From JBHJGM01 sp050331815 (GTDB lineage: Bacteria > Verrucomicrobiota > Verrucomicrobiia > Opitutales > JBHJGM01), in the NCBI GenBank assembly GCA_050331815.1, contig JBHJGM010000007.1, forward strand, positions 1-64,000: a stretch of DNA of 64,000 nucleotides, given 5' to 3'. Shown here in pieces: positions 44,993 through 53,637 of this stretch. The translations under genes were made by a program, and so were the position numbers. Within the stretch, counting starts at the first letter, position 1. Every line of letters begins with the position of its first letter. The notes beneath the pieces are model-generated. The model did no database searches, was not told the origin of the DNA, and was given only the letters and a program-made list of their open reading frames with translations.

Positions 44993-46234
44993 TCAGTTCA
45001 CCTCAAGCAGCTGTTTGCAGCCGATGTAAACACCGGCGGACCAGCCGATCATCGGGGCTGCTTCGTATTCGCCGCCGGCAACCTCGCCGGTCTCGGCATC
45101 GGTTTTTTCCCAGAGTTGCCCGGTCTTTTCGAAAAGTTGGTCGGTCGTACGGATGTATTTCTCAGCGAGGCGCTTCGCCTCTGGCGCATATCCATAACGG
45201 CACAGCCCGCGAATCAGCATCCACACCATCGGTGGCCACACGTTCGGATAGGCCCACTGATAATCCCGCGCGCCTGGCACATCGGGCGTATAGGCCATGC
45301 CGAACTCCCGTTCAAATTTGGGCATGTTTTCAACCATCCGCGCCGCTTGCGCTTCGGTTGCCACCCCGCAAAACAGAGTTTGATAACCGGTCTGCGCAGG
45401 CACAGCGGAGTGCCGCTCATTCACGTAATCATAGTCGTAAAACAGGCCCTCCGCGTCATTCCAAAAGTAACGCTGCATTCGCTCCGCGCGTGCTTCCTGG
45501 CGTGTCTTCCAAAGCGCAATATCTCCCCATCCAAGCTGTTCGGAATAACCCATCAAGACGGTCTCGTACTCATAGAGCAAGGCGTTGAGGTCGACTTGGC
45601 AGAAGTCCAAACAGCGGTAATCGAAGCGGTTGCTGAAGTCGCAAGTGCCTTCAGCGTTGGCCATGAAGTGACCTCCGATCCTGACCTTATCTTCAAACGA
45701 AGAGGATTTGCTCAGAAACGGCAGCCGCCTGGCAATACTGTCATGGAATTGAGCCAGGCCCTCTGCGGTTTCATGGTGCCCGTAGTGCGACAAACCGATC
45801 GGCGTGTGCCGCGCGGTCACCCAAAAGTTGTATTCTTGGCGCAGTGCTTCAGCGCATTCGCGGAACAGCCCAGGGTCCGTATCCGTTCCGCCAATGGCTT
45901 CAAAGTATTCAGTGACCATGCGGCAGAAGTAGGGCGACTGTGAGCGGTTGTGCAGTGCTGTGTGGTTCGGCATATAGCCCTGGCGGCGTATCAGCCACGC
46001 CATGTTACAAATATTATTTTTGGCCATTTCCGAATAACCATCGATCAAAAGACCCACATTCGTGAAATAGGTGTCCCAGTAGAAGAAGAACGAGAAGTGA
46101 CCTTCTCCCTGAATGCAGGGCGAGGTATACGGAAAAGGCAGGTCGTCACCCTTGAAGCCCGAGCCATCTTTATCTTCGTAAAAGGAGCGGCCCCAGTTCG
46201 CCGTAATGTATTCGGTAACAGTCATTCGGGTCAT
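44993..46234 (-). CDS. GH37 trehalase-like glycosidase
   Basis: 413 residues, no signal peptide, so probably cytoplasmic. Matches to trehalase signatures: GEGHFSFFFYWDTYF (first signature), NAEGTCDFSNRF with the probable catalytic acid Asp199, QWAYPNVWPPMVW (second signature, with Ala in place of Asp), and LWEKTDAETGEVAGGEYEAA with the probable catalytic base Glu376. It may hydrolyse trehalose or a related alpha-glucoside. It is shorter than classical trehalases (about 500-550), so other GH37/GH63-like substrates are possible. It is convergent with the IclR gene. Confidence 0.8.
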   Translation of the reverse strand: MTRMTVTEYITANWGRSFYEDKDGSGFKGDDLPFPYTSPCIQGEGHFSFFFYWDTYFTNVGLLIDGYSEMAKNNICNMAWLIRRQGYMPNHTALHNRSQSPYFCRMVTEYFEAIGGTDTDPGLFRECAEALRQEYNFWVTARHTPIGLSHYGHHETAEGLAQFHDSIARRLPFLSKSSSFEDKVRIGGHFMANAEGTCDFSNRFDYRCLDFCQVDLNALLYEYETVLMGYSEQLGWGDIALWKTRQEARAERMQRYFWNDAEGLFYDYDYVNERHSAVPAQTGYQTLFCGVATEAQAARMVENMPKFEREFGMAYTPDVPGARDYQWAYPNVWPPMVWMLIRGLCRYGYAPEAKRLAEKYIRTTDQLFEKTGQLWEKTDAETGEVAGGEYEAAPMIGWSAGVYIGCKQLLEVN

Positions 46235-46380
46235 GAAAAATGGATTTCTTAGAGTAGTGAACGCGGCAAGACACTACCCGCCGCCCCGCCAAACCCTGCA
46301 AGGCTTTTCCACTCAAACTTCCAAGAACCGGCAACTCAAAACCTCGAAGCCATCAAGGCCTTGATCAAATCAGACGCGAT

Positions 46381-46456
46381 TGGCAGGGAAGGAGGGACTT
46401 GAACCCTCGACCTTCGGTTTAGAAGACCGCTGCTCTATCCGCTGAGCTACTTCCCC
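46381..46456 (-). tRNA. tRNA-Arg (anticodon TCT)
   Basis: The reverse strand folds as a cloverleaf. Acceptor GGGGAAG with CTTCCCT (closing G-U), D-arm GCTC/GAGC, anticodon loop CTTCTAA giving anticodon TCT (reads AGA), T-arm GAGGG/CCCTC with TTCAAGT. CCA is encoded (46383-46381). Dispersed repeat copy B starts 3 bp from its 5' end. Confidence 0.93.
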
Positions 46457-46458
46457 CT

Positions 46459-46590
46459 CGTGGCAAAGCAACTGAATCGTCGTTGCCATTCACCTCGCAG
46501 TATGACTCACCCGTGAGCCCTCGCAAGCCATACCGCCCGCCGCCGCTGCTTCCCAGATCAGGGGTCTGCGGGCCATCGATTCCCGTGCTG
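46459..46590. repeat. Dispersed intergenic repeat, copy B
   Basis: It begins CGTGGCAAAG (46459-46468), 3 bp from the 5' end of tRNA-Arg(TCT). The 72-bp block 46474-46545 aligns without gaps to copy A (40167-40238), including ccctcgcaagccatacc (46518-46534). Weaker similarity continues with small gaps. Confidence 0.7.
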
Positions 46591-46667
46591 AGGCATCACA
46601 GGTATTTCCTTTCACACAGGCTTCAGCCTTGTGGTTGTGTGGTTAGGCGAAAGCTTACTGAGCACAT

Positions 46668-46691
46668 TTTAACCTGCATATGCAGGTTAAA
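46668..46691. promoter_or_regulatory. 24-bp perfect palindrome
   Basis: The left half TTTAACCTGCAT (46668-46679) is followed directly by its exact complement ATGCAGGTTAAA (46680-46691). It lies 58 bp beyond the aminotransferase stop codon, in a gene-poor spacer. It could be an operator or a weak terminator; there is no long T-run. Confidence 0.5.
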
Positions 46692-46749
46692 TCGTCGGCC
46701 TTCTTTAGAACATTCAAAGCATTTTGGTGCCACTACTTCTAGAGTCAGT

Positions 46750-48042
46750 TCAGCGCGCTGAAAACCGTGCGGCAACTGCGCAAAATCTTTGCGCGGCTTC
46801 CTCGATGCGGTTCGCTTCAATCGCTCCGAACGACAGCCGCACACAGTTGTCCGGTTGCCCGTCAGCGAAGCAGAGCGAACCAGGCACATACATGACACCG
46901 GCTTCCAGACAGGCCGCGCAAAAATCTGAGTCGGGACCGGTGGCCAGGCCGCTTGGCCCTTCCAGCCAAAGCAGCAGCCCGCCCTTGGGAGCATGCCAGC
47001 GCCAACCCAATTCGAGCAAGCCGCCTGCTTTCAACGCATTCATAAGCCGCTGCGCTTTAGCCGCATAGCGCGGACGTGTCGACTCCAGCAAGGACGTATA
47101 ACGATCGTTTTCGAGCAGGTGTTCAACGATCGCCTGATTGGCGTTGGCAGTGCCAAAATCCTGATGGCCCTTCGTATTGCACAGCTTTTGGAGCCATTCC
47201 GCGTCGCTGCTCACCGCAAAGCCCACCTTCAGACCGGTCGCCAATGGCTTTGTGAAGGTGCCCAGATACAAACGCGGAAACGCCTCCCAGGGTTCCAGGC
47301 TCAGTACGCTGGGTATGGGGTACGGCGTCTCAAAATACAAATCGCGGTAAGCCCCATCCTCCAGCACAGGCAGGGATAACTCCATGTCGGCCAGCAGGCG
47401 CGCCAGCTCCAGCTTGGAGTCCAGCGTGAGGCAGCTTCCGGTTGGGTTGGCGAAATAACCCTGTAGATACAGTCCTTTGATTCTTTTTGTTTCGCCATCT
47501 GCTTTCAGTCGATGCAGCAGGTCTTGGTTGCGTTGCGGATCGATGGAGCCGTCGGGTGTCGCCGGCAACGAAATCGCCCGCACGCCGAGCCCAGATATCA
47601 GCTCAAGAAAGACGAAGTAGCTCGGGCTCTCGACCAGGAAAATATCGCCGGGATCGCACAGAGTTTGCACCGCCAGGTACAGCGCCTGTTGCGAGCCGTT
47701 GGCGATCAACACATCGTCGGCGGTTCGTTCGGCGAGTGTTTCACCGGGCTGTTGACGCAGCCATTTAAGCGCTGCTGTGCGCAGGCCAGGACGCCCCGCG
47801 CAGGTGCCATACTGTAACCATTCCGTGGATACGCTTGTCTGCGCGAGTGCCTGCACCGCTTCCGCGATCAGGTTCACCGGCAGGAGCGCGTTGTCGGTAA
47901 AGCCGGCCGCCAGGGACAGCAAATCCGGATTGGTCAGGGCGCGCTGCATCAAGTCCGAAATCACCGGCGGGCGCGAAGCCGCGGCCAGCCGCGAGTAACG
48001 CACCTGTGCCTGCAACGCGGAGTTTTCCACGGTCTCGGACAT
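46750..48042 (-). CDS. PLP-dependent aminotransferase, class I/II (2-aminoadipate transaminase-like)
   Basis: 430 residues from ATG 48042 (frame opens at 48063). Fold type I aminotransferase: YGTCAGRPGLRTA (N-terminal cofactor region), NGSQQALYLA, the EDGAYRDLYFE Asp/Tyr pair binding PLP, and TFTKPLATGLKVGF with the Schiff-base Lys, then an RLSFGA substrate-carboxylate Arg. The similarity is to LysN/2-aminoadipate and MocR-fused aminotransferases, but no HTH domain is present. Substrate is uncertain. The next gene, gluconokinase, is on the same strand with a 23-bp gap. Confidence 0.88.
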   Translation of the reverse strand: MSETVENSALQAQVRYSRLAAASRPPVISDLMQRALTNPDLLSLAAGFTDNALLPVNLIAEAVQALAQTSVSTEWLQYGTCAGRPGLRTAALKWLRQQPGETLAERTADDVLIANGSQQALYLAVQTLCDPGDIFLVESPSYFVFLELISGLGVRAISLPATPDGSIDPQRNQDLLHRLKADGETKRIKGLYLQGYFANPTGSCLTLDSKLELARLLADMELSLPVLEDGAYRDLYFETPYPIPSVLSLEPWEAFPRLYLGTFTKPLATGLKVGFAVSSDAEWLQKLCNTKGHQDFGTANANQAIVEHLLENDRYTSLLESTRPRYAAKAQRLMNALKAGGLLELGWRWHAPKGGLLLWLEGPSGLATGPDSDFCAACLEAGVMYVPGSLCFADGQPDNCVRLSFGAIEANRIEEAAQRFCAVAARFSAR

Positions 48043-48065
48043 CCCGGCAAACTGCCCGACCACAC

Positions 48066-48602
48066 TTATTCAAGCAACGGCAAAGCCAGCGCCTGCAGAA
48101 CCGACTGGAGCACCGCTGTCTCGTCCAGACCTTCGATCGGCACTGTATGCACATTCGACTCCGCGGCGGTCGGTTCCTCGAGCGTGGCAAACTGGCTGGC
48201 CAATAATTCGGGAGGAAAAAAATGTCCCTCCCGCGCCTCCAACCGACGCGCGATCGCCGCGTGCGTTGCCTTCAGATAGACAAAGCAACCAGGCTCCCCG
48301 GGCTGGAGCAACTGCGCGCGGTACGACCGCCGCAAGGCTGAACTGGCCAGGATCAACTGCGCACTCGCTTTGGCCGTCGTCTGGGCAAAGCGTTCCTCCG
48401 CGCGTTCTCGCAAGGCCGCCAGCCAGCCCGCGCGGTCGGCATCCGTCAGCGGCTCGCCCCGGCGCATCTTTGCCACGTTGGCCGGTGGGTGAAACCCGTC
48501 GCCGTCTTCAAAGGTGCCGCCGGTGGCCCGCGCCAGCGCTTGACCCACGGTCGTTTTGCCGCAACCAGACACACCCATTACGATTACGACCTGCCAGCGC
48601 AT
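48066..48602 (-). CDS. gntK: Gluconokinase
   Basis: 178 residues, P-loop GVSGCGKTT (10-18) with the gluconokinase-specific FEDGDGFHPPANVAKM and PLTDADRAGWLAAL segments and a LKATHAAIARRLEAREGHFF arginine region. It phosphorylates gluconate to 6-phosphogluconate for the pentose phosphate or Entner-Doudoroff pathway. It is the length of the small (GntK/IdnK) type. No gluconate transporter is nearby. Confidence 0.93.
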   Translation of the reverse strand: MRWQVVIVMGVSGCGKTTVGQALARATGGTFEDGDGFHPPANVAKMRRGEPLTDADRAGWLAALRERAEERFAQTTAKASAQLILASSALRRSYRAQLLQPGEPGCFVYLKATHAAIARRLEAREGHFFPPELLASQFATLEEPTAAESNVHTVPIEGLDETAVLQSVLQALALPLLE

Positions 48603-48656
48603 CGCGCTATCTCGCCGCCGCCCGAGTCGCCTGCCAACGAAATTCCGCGGGCCGCG

Positions 48657-49667
48657 CTACTGGGAGATAAAACGCCAGACAGGGCTCCGCCCAAATGACT
48701 TCAGGTGCACCGTGTGCTCGTGGCGCACCAGGTCATCGGGGATAGAGGGCAGATTTTTGTCCGTAAGCAGCGTACCGCCCTCGGCCACACCGCAATAGCG
48801 CGCGGACATGTTGATCGGGCGGCCCAAATAATCATGACCAAAGTCCAGGCGGCTGGCCAGACCCAGGCTGACCCCTGCGCCCACTTCCTCCGGCGTGCCG
48901 TGGCTGAAGTGCGGGCTCTCCCGGACTTTCTGGTAGCGCCGGCTCAGCGAGACCAGACCGCGCAAACACGTTTCCACCGCGACCGACCGATCCTGCGGAG
49001 TGGTTTCCCAGACACACAGAACACCGTCGCCGAGATACTTTGTCATCTCGGGCGGATACCGCGCAAAGCCAGCCTGCACCGTGTCGTAAAACGCGCCCAT
49101 GAGCGCGCAGGTGTACGGACTCTCGATGTTGGGCTGTTCACAAAACAGCGTGAAGCCACGCATATCGATGACGCAGGACAGCACTTCACAGGGGCGTCCA
49201 AACGTTATCTCTGCGTCGCGGATCGGTATCTCAAGCCCAAATACATCCTGCAGAATCTCCTCAAACTGGAAAAAACCCAGCTTGCTCAGCGCGCAGGAAC
49301 TGATGGCCAGACCGGCGCTGATGTTACGGGCAGGGTCGTCATCGCGGTAATAAGTCAGTTCGGTGGGCTCGTCGGCCGCAATCGCCGCCGTGGTGAAAAT
49401 GCCGCTGCCCTGGCCACGCGGTGGGCTCGCTGTCAAATGCGCCTTGTAGCAGTCGGCGGCCTCATTGCCCTCGTGCTGCAAAAAGCCTAGGATTTCGCCG
49501 ACGTTGCCCTCGTTTTCCAGCACGGGCTGACCGCCGCGCAGGAGCGAGTACGTCACCTGATCGTGCGAGGGGCTGACGCGCTGAAAATGTCCGCACAGAT
49601 CCCAGAATTCGCGGAATCCCAGACCGGTGATCGGATAGCTGCGGCGTTCGGAGGCGAAGGCAATCAT
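48657..49667 (-). CDS. Class III adenylate/guanylate cyclase domain protein
   Basis: 336 residues with no membrane segment. The N-terminal ~155 residues are unassigned. The C-terminal ~175 residues are a class III nucleotide cyclase catalytic domain: metal Asp in CVIDMRGFTLFCE, the second metal Asp in KYLGDGVLCVW and the transition-state Asn/Arg pair in GRPINMSARYCG. All catalytic residues are visible, so it should make a cyclic nucleotide; whether cAMP or cGMP is unclear. It sits upstream of gntK on the same strand (54 bp gap). Confidence 0.88.
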   Translation of the reverse strand: MIAFASERRSYPITGLGFREFWDLCGHFQRVSPSHDQVTYSLLRGGQPVLENEGNVGEILGFLQHEGNEAADCYKAHLTASPPRGQGSGIFTTAAIAADEPTELTYYRDDDPARNISAGLAISSCALSKLGFFQFEEILQDVFGLEIPIRDAEITFGRPCEVLSCVIDMRGFTLFCEQPNIESPYTCALMGAFYDTVQAGFARYPPEMTKYLGDGVLCVWETTPQDRSVAVETCLRGLVSLSRRYQKVRESPHFSHGTPEEVGAGVSLGLASRLDFGHDYLGRPINMSARYCGVAEGGTLLTDKNLPSIPDDLVRHEHTVHLKSFGRSPVWRFISQ

Positions 49668-49764
49668 GGAGCAGGCGCACGAAAACTTTCGTGACTGCTC
49701 AGCAAATCGACTGTTTGAGAGCGGATTTTACTCGCCGGACCGATTCTTCCCATTCTCGGGACAT

Positions 49765-49789
49765 AAAAAACCCGGCTGCATCCGCCGGG
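49765..49789 (-). terminator. Rho-independent terminator of rpmB
   Basis: Stem CCCGGC/GCCGGG (49771-49776 and 49784-49789) followed on the minus strand by six T (complement of 49765-49770), 44 bp after the rpmB stop codon. Confidence 0.8.
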
Positions 49790-49833
49790 CTGAGTTGCCC
49801 ACAAACGGGCAGAATAAATGTGGGGGCGTTGGC

Positions 49834-50067
49834 CTAGCCTGCTTTTTCGACCTTGCCAGCCTTGAGCGCCTTTGCACAGACCCAGACGCGCTTGGTCCCG
49901 CCGCCGGGCAACTTGATGCGCACGCGCTGCACGTTTGGCTTATAGGTGCGACGGTGCTTTTTGGTGATGTTCGTGCCGATGCCGCCGCTTTTCTTGGTTT
50001 GACCCTTGCGGTGGATGACGCGGCCCTTCATCGGGCGCTTGCCGGTAACGGTGCAGATGCGTGACAT
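49834..50067 (-). CDS. rpmB: Ribosomal protein L28
   Basis: 77 residues from ATG 50067 (a longer frame to 50229 is not family-like). It is a large-subunit ribosomal protein. The L28 signature MSRICTVTGKRPMKG and NITKKHRRTYKPNVQRVRI are present. It is monocistronic with a terminator just downstream. Confidence 0.95.
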   Translation of the reverse strand: MSRICTVTGKRPMKGRVIHRKGQTKKSGGIGTNITKKHRRTYKPNVQRVRIKLPGGGTKRVWVCAKALKAGKVEKAG

Positions 50068-50146
50068 GGTGGCGCTTCCAGTTGGTTTTGCTATTCGGAA
50101 AAACTTAGAAAAGTGACGCGTTTGCCTCTGGCTGACAAGATTTTTC

Positions 50147-50638
50147 TCAATCCGCGCTCGCCGGAGGGCTGGCAAAACGTTCTCCACAGGTATGCGCGTC
50201 GACTTCCAGCGGCCCGTTTGGATACCCAAACAGCTGCAATTCGCGCAGGTAAGCTTTCAGGTAAGGCTCGAGCCCGCCTAGCCATTCCATCTGCGCTACG
50301 TGCCGCAACTCGTGAGCCACCAGGCCGCGGTCGGCCTCGGCCTCACGCCCGTTCAGCCAAACCCCGTAGCCAAAGCTGATGCCGCGCGTGCCCTCCAACT
50401 TGAAACCCAGCATGCCCGCCGCCGCGACTAGGCCGGGCGTTTCGGGTTCAGGCAGCTTCGCAAATCGGTGTATGCGCACCTTTGCCGAGCGGCGAATCCC
50501 CACCTTCTCGGCGATCTCTGCTTCCGGCAACGTTAACGGGCGGCCCGCACTGAGCGCTTCGGCCTCACAGCCGCTGGCCCACTCCAAAATAGAGTCCCAG
50601 TGCGCCAGCAATGAATTGGCAACATCTTCCTCAAACAC
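50147..50638 (-). CDS. Zincin-like protein with HELRH motif, unknown function
   Basis: 163 residues with no signal peptide. Residues 125-150 read VAHELRHVAQMEWLGG, a HExxH-type zinc-protease motif (His-Glu-Leu-Arg-His) with a possible third ligand in the downstream LEVDAHTCGERF. The rest is not recognised. It may be a small cytoplasmic metalloprotease or a pseudo-zincin. It is in tandem with the MidA-type methyltransferase (115 bp between them). Confidence 0.65.
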   Translation of the reverse strand: MFEEDVANSLLAHWDSILEWASGCEAEALSAGRPLTLPEAEIAEKVGIRRSAKVRIHRFAKLPEPETPGLVAAAGMLGFKLEGTRGISFGYGVWLNGREAEADRGLVAHELRHVAQMEWLGGLEPYLKAYLRELQLFGYPNGPLEVDAHTCGERFASPPASAD

Positions 50639-50753
50639 AGCAAGTTAGCGCTACGAATCGAACCAACCTGAAGCAAGAAATAAGATGATTAAACTAACAT
50701 TTTAACCGAACAGCTTTTCGGTCGCCTTCTGCCCAAAACAGGAGGCAGCGTTT

Positions 50754-51740
50754 TCAGCGAAGCGCCGAGAGCACCTGAAATTTAGACCCGAGGTGACCCG
50801 GCGAGAGCATCGCCATGAGGGCCTGCCGCTCCTTGTCGAAAGCACCCGGCTGGTGCTCGATAACCGCCCTAACGGCTTCCTGTGCATGCTCGATGAAAAA
50901 GCGCTCCTGTCGCTGCATGCGCACGGTTGACCAGCCGTTTCTTGCCAGCACGGCTTCCAGGCGGTCCCAGCAGACGTGGCAGGTCAAATCCTGCGCTCCC
51001 GGGTGTGCCAGCAGGTTTTTTTCAAGGGTGTGCCGGTAGTAGGCCCGCGCGGTCCCTTGAGGGCTGGTTTCCAGCAGCTCGTGCAGCGTTTTCCCGTAAT
51101 CCAGGAAAATCAGCCCGGTGATCGAATTCAGGCGACATAGCCGTTCCAGCAGGTCCTCCGCGCTGAGGGAGATATCCAACCGGGTGCCCGCGCGTGGTCC
51201 CTGCGCTGGTAGACCGTGAACGAAGGCCTGGGCATTCTCCGAAACCTGCGGCAGCCGCACCGTCTCCAGCGTGCCGTTATCCTGAAGGCGCACGCCCAGT
51301 TCGTACCAGCGTTCATCGGCAAACTCGAAGCGCCGGAAGGGCTGCGCATCGAGCACCTCGTTGGCGAAAACAAAGGCAGGCGCGTTCAGTGTTGGCGGCG
51401 GCCAGGATGTTCCCAGATTCCAACTTTCAAAGCTATTAAAACGCTCCCACGCGGTTGTCTCGACGGGCTGCTCGGCTTCGGCACCCAGTTCCACGACCCG
51501 CAAATCCGTGGTTTTTGCCAGATGCTCAACGGCGGAGGCTATCAGCCGGTGGAAGACCGGTCCCAGACTGGCTGCCGTATAAAAATCCGTGCCCCGGGCG
51601 TGCCCGACCCGCTTGCGCTGCGCCGTGTAATAACCCAGCTGCGGATGAAACAAGCAGGTCTGCGTGAAGGTCTCCCAGTCAACGACTCCCGAATTTCCGG
51701 CCAACTGGCGCAACACGTTGACGATCGCGGGGGATTGCAT
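50754..51740 (-). CDS. MidA-type SAM-dependent methyltransferase
   Basis: 328 residues from ATG 51740 (frame opens at 51782). The family (PF02636, mitochondrial NDUFAF7-like) is shown by VVELGAE (SAM site), FANEVLDAQPFRRF, FLDYGK, and the segment GTARAYYRHTLEKNLLAHPGAQDLT ending in the DLTCHV-type motif. NDUFAF7 methylates an arginine of complex I; bacterial substrates are not established. It is divergent from the S41 protease (58 bp between starts). Confidence 0.85.
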   Translation of the reverse strand: MQSPAIVNVLRQLAGNSGVVDWETFTQTCLFHPQLGYYTAQRKRVGHARGTDFYTAASLGPVFHRLIASAVEHLAKTTDLRVVELGAEAEQPVETTAWERFNSFESWNLGTSWPPPTLNAPAFVFANEVLDAQPFRRFEFADERWYELGVRLQDNGTLETVRLPQVSENAQAFVHGLPAQGPRAGTRLDISLSAEDLLERLCRLNSITGLIFLDYGKTLHELLETSPQGTARAYYRHTLEKNLLAHPGAQDLTCHVCWDRLEAVLARNGWSTVRMQRQERFFIEHAQEAVRAVIEHQPGAFDKERQALMAMLSPGHLGSKFQVLSALR

Positions 51741-51798
51741 TCTGTGAGAAGTAGTTATCTGCAGGCTGCCTGCAAGGCCCACCTAAACACTTGAGCCG

Positions 51799-53082
51799 AT
51801 GCCCGAAACTGAGAAGCCCACCGTGGCCAGACGTCGCCGTCGCCTGCAACTGTACGTGCTTTTTGGGCTGCTAGGAGGTCTGGCCGGCACGCTCGCCTAC
51901 CAGATTTGGGTGTCTGGCCCGGCTTGGCAGGAGTTGTTCCGCATGTGGCGGGTCATGGCCATCGTCAACAAAGCCTACGTCGACGAGCAGCCCAGCGCTT
52001 ATCCGGAAATGTCGGAGCGCGCCATGCGTGAGATGATAAACGGCCTGGACCGCCACTCACGCTGGCTAAGCGAAGAGCAGGCCAAGGACTTTGAGCAGGG
52101 CATCCGCCAGCAATATTCCGGTATCGGAGTCAGCATCCGCCCTGTCGAACTCGGGTTGGAGATCAACGAGGTCTTCCCGAAGAGTCCGGCCGAAAAAGCC
52201 GGCTTGCTGCCGTTCGACGTGATCACCGCCGCTGAAGGCACTGACCTGGCGGGCCTCTCCTCTAGCGAGGCGGTTTCCATTATCAAAGGTCCTACCGACA
52301 GCCCGGTAGAAATCCGAATCCAGCGCCGGGGCCAGGCGGAGTCGTTCGCGGTGACCGTCATTCGCGGCGCGATTCCGATCGAAAACGTCCGCAACGTGCG
52401 CATGGAACGCCCGGGTATCGGCGTCATTGAAATCAACGAATTTGGTGAGAAGACCGCCGAAAATTTCGGACGGGCGCTGGACCGCCTGGAAGGTGAGGGT
52501 ATGCGTGGGCTAGTGCTGGATTTACGTAACAACCCCGGCGGCAGCCTCCTCAGTGCCATCGACGTGACGTCTTTTTTCCTGGATGTGGATGAGGTGGTTG
52601 TCAGTACGCGCGGACGTGCTCGCGAAACTCAGGAAGTCTTTGTCTCCCAGACGCCCCGACGCGAAAAAGAATATCCCATCGTGGTGCTGATCGACGGGGG
52701 CAGCGCCAGCGCTTCCGAAATTGTGGCCGGTGCGCTGCAGGAACAGATCAGCGCCTTGGTCGTTGGCGAGCGCTCGGTCGGCAAAGGTTCGGTGCAGAGT
52801 TACATCCCGCTGCCGGACGGGGACGCCATCAAGCTGACGACCGCCAAATGGTACCTCCCCAGTGGCAAAGCGGTTGAAGACAACGGTGTGGAGCCAGATG
52901 TCGAAGTCATCCTGACCAATCGGGAACGCATGCGGCTGTTTTTGCAGAAACGCCATGACGCGAAAAGCATCCTCTCCGATGAGGAATTTCTGGAGCGCTT
53001 CGGCTTCGAGCGTCTCGAAGACAGCCAGCTCAAAACCGCCTTGGATATTCTGACCGCCTCGGTTTTCGCGGGCGCGAACTAA
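51799..53082 (+). CDS. S41 family C-terminal processing protease (CtpA-like)
   Basis: 427 residues. One N-terminal membrane segment (about 16-37) anchors the protein with the bulk in the periplasm. A PDZ domain (about 105-190, GVSIRPVELGLEINEVFPKSP) is followed by the S41 core with catalytic Ser in GGSASASEIVAG and Lys in VGKGSVQSY. The RNNPGGSLLSA motif is also typical. It degrades or trims periplasmic proteins from the C-terminus. It is divergent from the methyltransferase gene. Confidence 0.93.
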   Translation: MPETEKPTVARRRRRLQLYVLFGLLGGLAGTLAYQIWVSGPAWQELFRMWRVMAIVNKAYVDEQPSAYPEMSERAMREMINGLDRHSRWLSEEQAKDFEQGIRQQYSGIGVSIRPVELGLEINEVFPKSPAEKAGLLPFDVITAAEGTDLAGLSSSEAVSIIKGPTDSPVEIRIQRRGQAESFAVTVIRGAIPIENVRNVRMERPGIGVIEINEFGEKTAENFGRALDRLEGEGMRGLVLDLRNNPGGSLLSAIDVTSFFLDVDEVVVSTRGRARETQEVFVSQTPRREKEYPIVVLIDGGSASASEIVAGALQEQISALVVGERSVGKGSVQSYIPLPDGDAIKLTTAKWYLPSGKAVEDNGVEPDVEVILTNRERMRLFLQKRHDAKSILSDEEFLERFGFERLEDSQLKTALDILTASVFAGAN

Positions 53083-53090
53083 AGCATTCG

Positions 53091-53516
53091 CTAGGCCGCG
53101 TCGGAGCGGTAGCGGAAGGTGAGTACCAGTGGCTCCGTCGTGTCCTGGAGAGCTTGAGCGGTGTGGTCCATCATGCGGCGGCAGAAGCTTTCCAAGTCGT
53201 GGTCTTCCGCTTCCAATTGTATCGCGAAGCGACGCACCACCTGGTCGGTCACGTCCGAGGCGACGATTTCCACCCGGCGTTCGACCGTTTGCTTCAGCAC
53301 GCCTGCTTCAGAGGAAGTGTCCGGAAGCTTGCCCAGGATTTTGAAAAAGCACTTCATGCAGGGGCCCGCGCCTTCGGGATTCTCCAGCGCCTGGTACAGG
53401 TCCAGCGTCGCGTCCATGACCGAGCGATGCCGTTGCGCGATACGCCCGAGGGTTTCCTTCAATTCCGGACCGATTACTGGGGTTGTCCGCGCCCTGTCTG
53501 TACCTTCGTCACTCAT
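53091..53516 (-). CDS. Hypothetical protein
   Basis: 141 residues, helical and charged, with two Cys near residue 53 (GPCMKCFF) and no signal peptide. No family is recognised. It is tail-to-tail with the S41 gene (8 bp between stops). The reading frame has the GC-rich codon bias of real genes here. Confidence 0.6.
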   Translation of the reverse strand: MSDEGTDRARTTPVIGPELKETLGRIAQRHRSVMDATLDLYQALENPEGAGPCMKCFFKILGKLPDTSSEAGVLKQTVERRVEIVASDVTDQVVRRFAIQLEAEDHDLESFCRRMMDHTAQALQDTTEPLVLTFRYRSDAA

Positions 53517-53575
53517 TCCAAACGCAGCTTGCTAAGACTGAGTATCGTTTGCAAGTGCCAGTTCTCAAGTCCGCG

Positions 53576-53608
53576 AAAAAAAACCGGCCCATCGTTTCGA
53601 TGGACCGG
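53576..53608 (-). terminator. Rho-independent terminator of the four-Cys small protein gene
   Basis: An 11-bp stem with one mismatch (53584-53594 with 53598-53608), loop TTT, and a minus-strand run of eight T (complement of 53576-53583), 29 bp after the stop codon of the gene at 53638. Confidence 0.85.
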
Positions 53609-53637
53609 CTGAAAGAAACTGTCTGGGTAGTTGTGCG

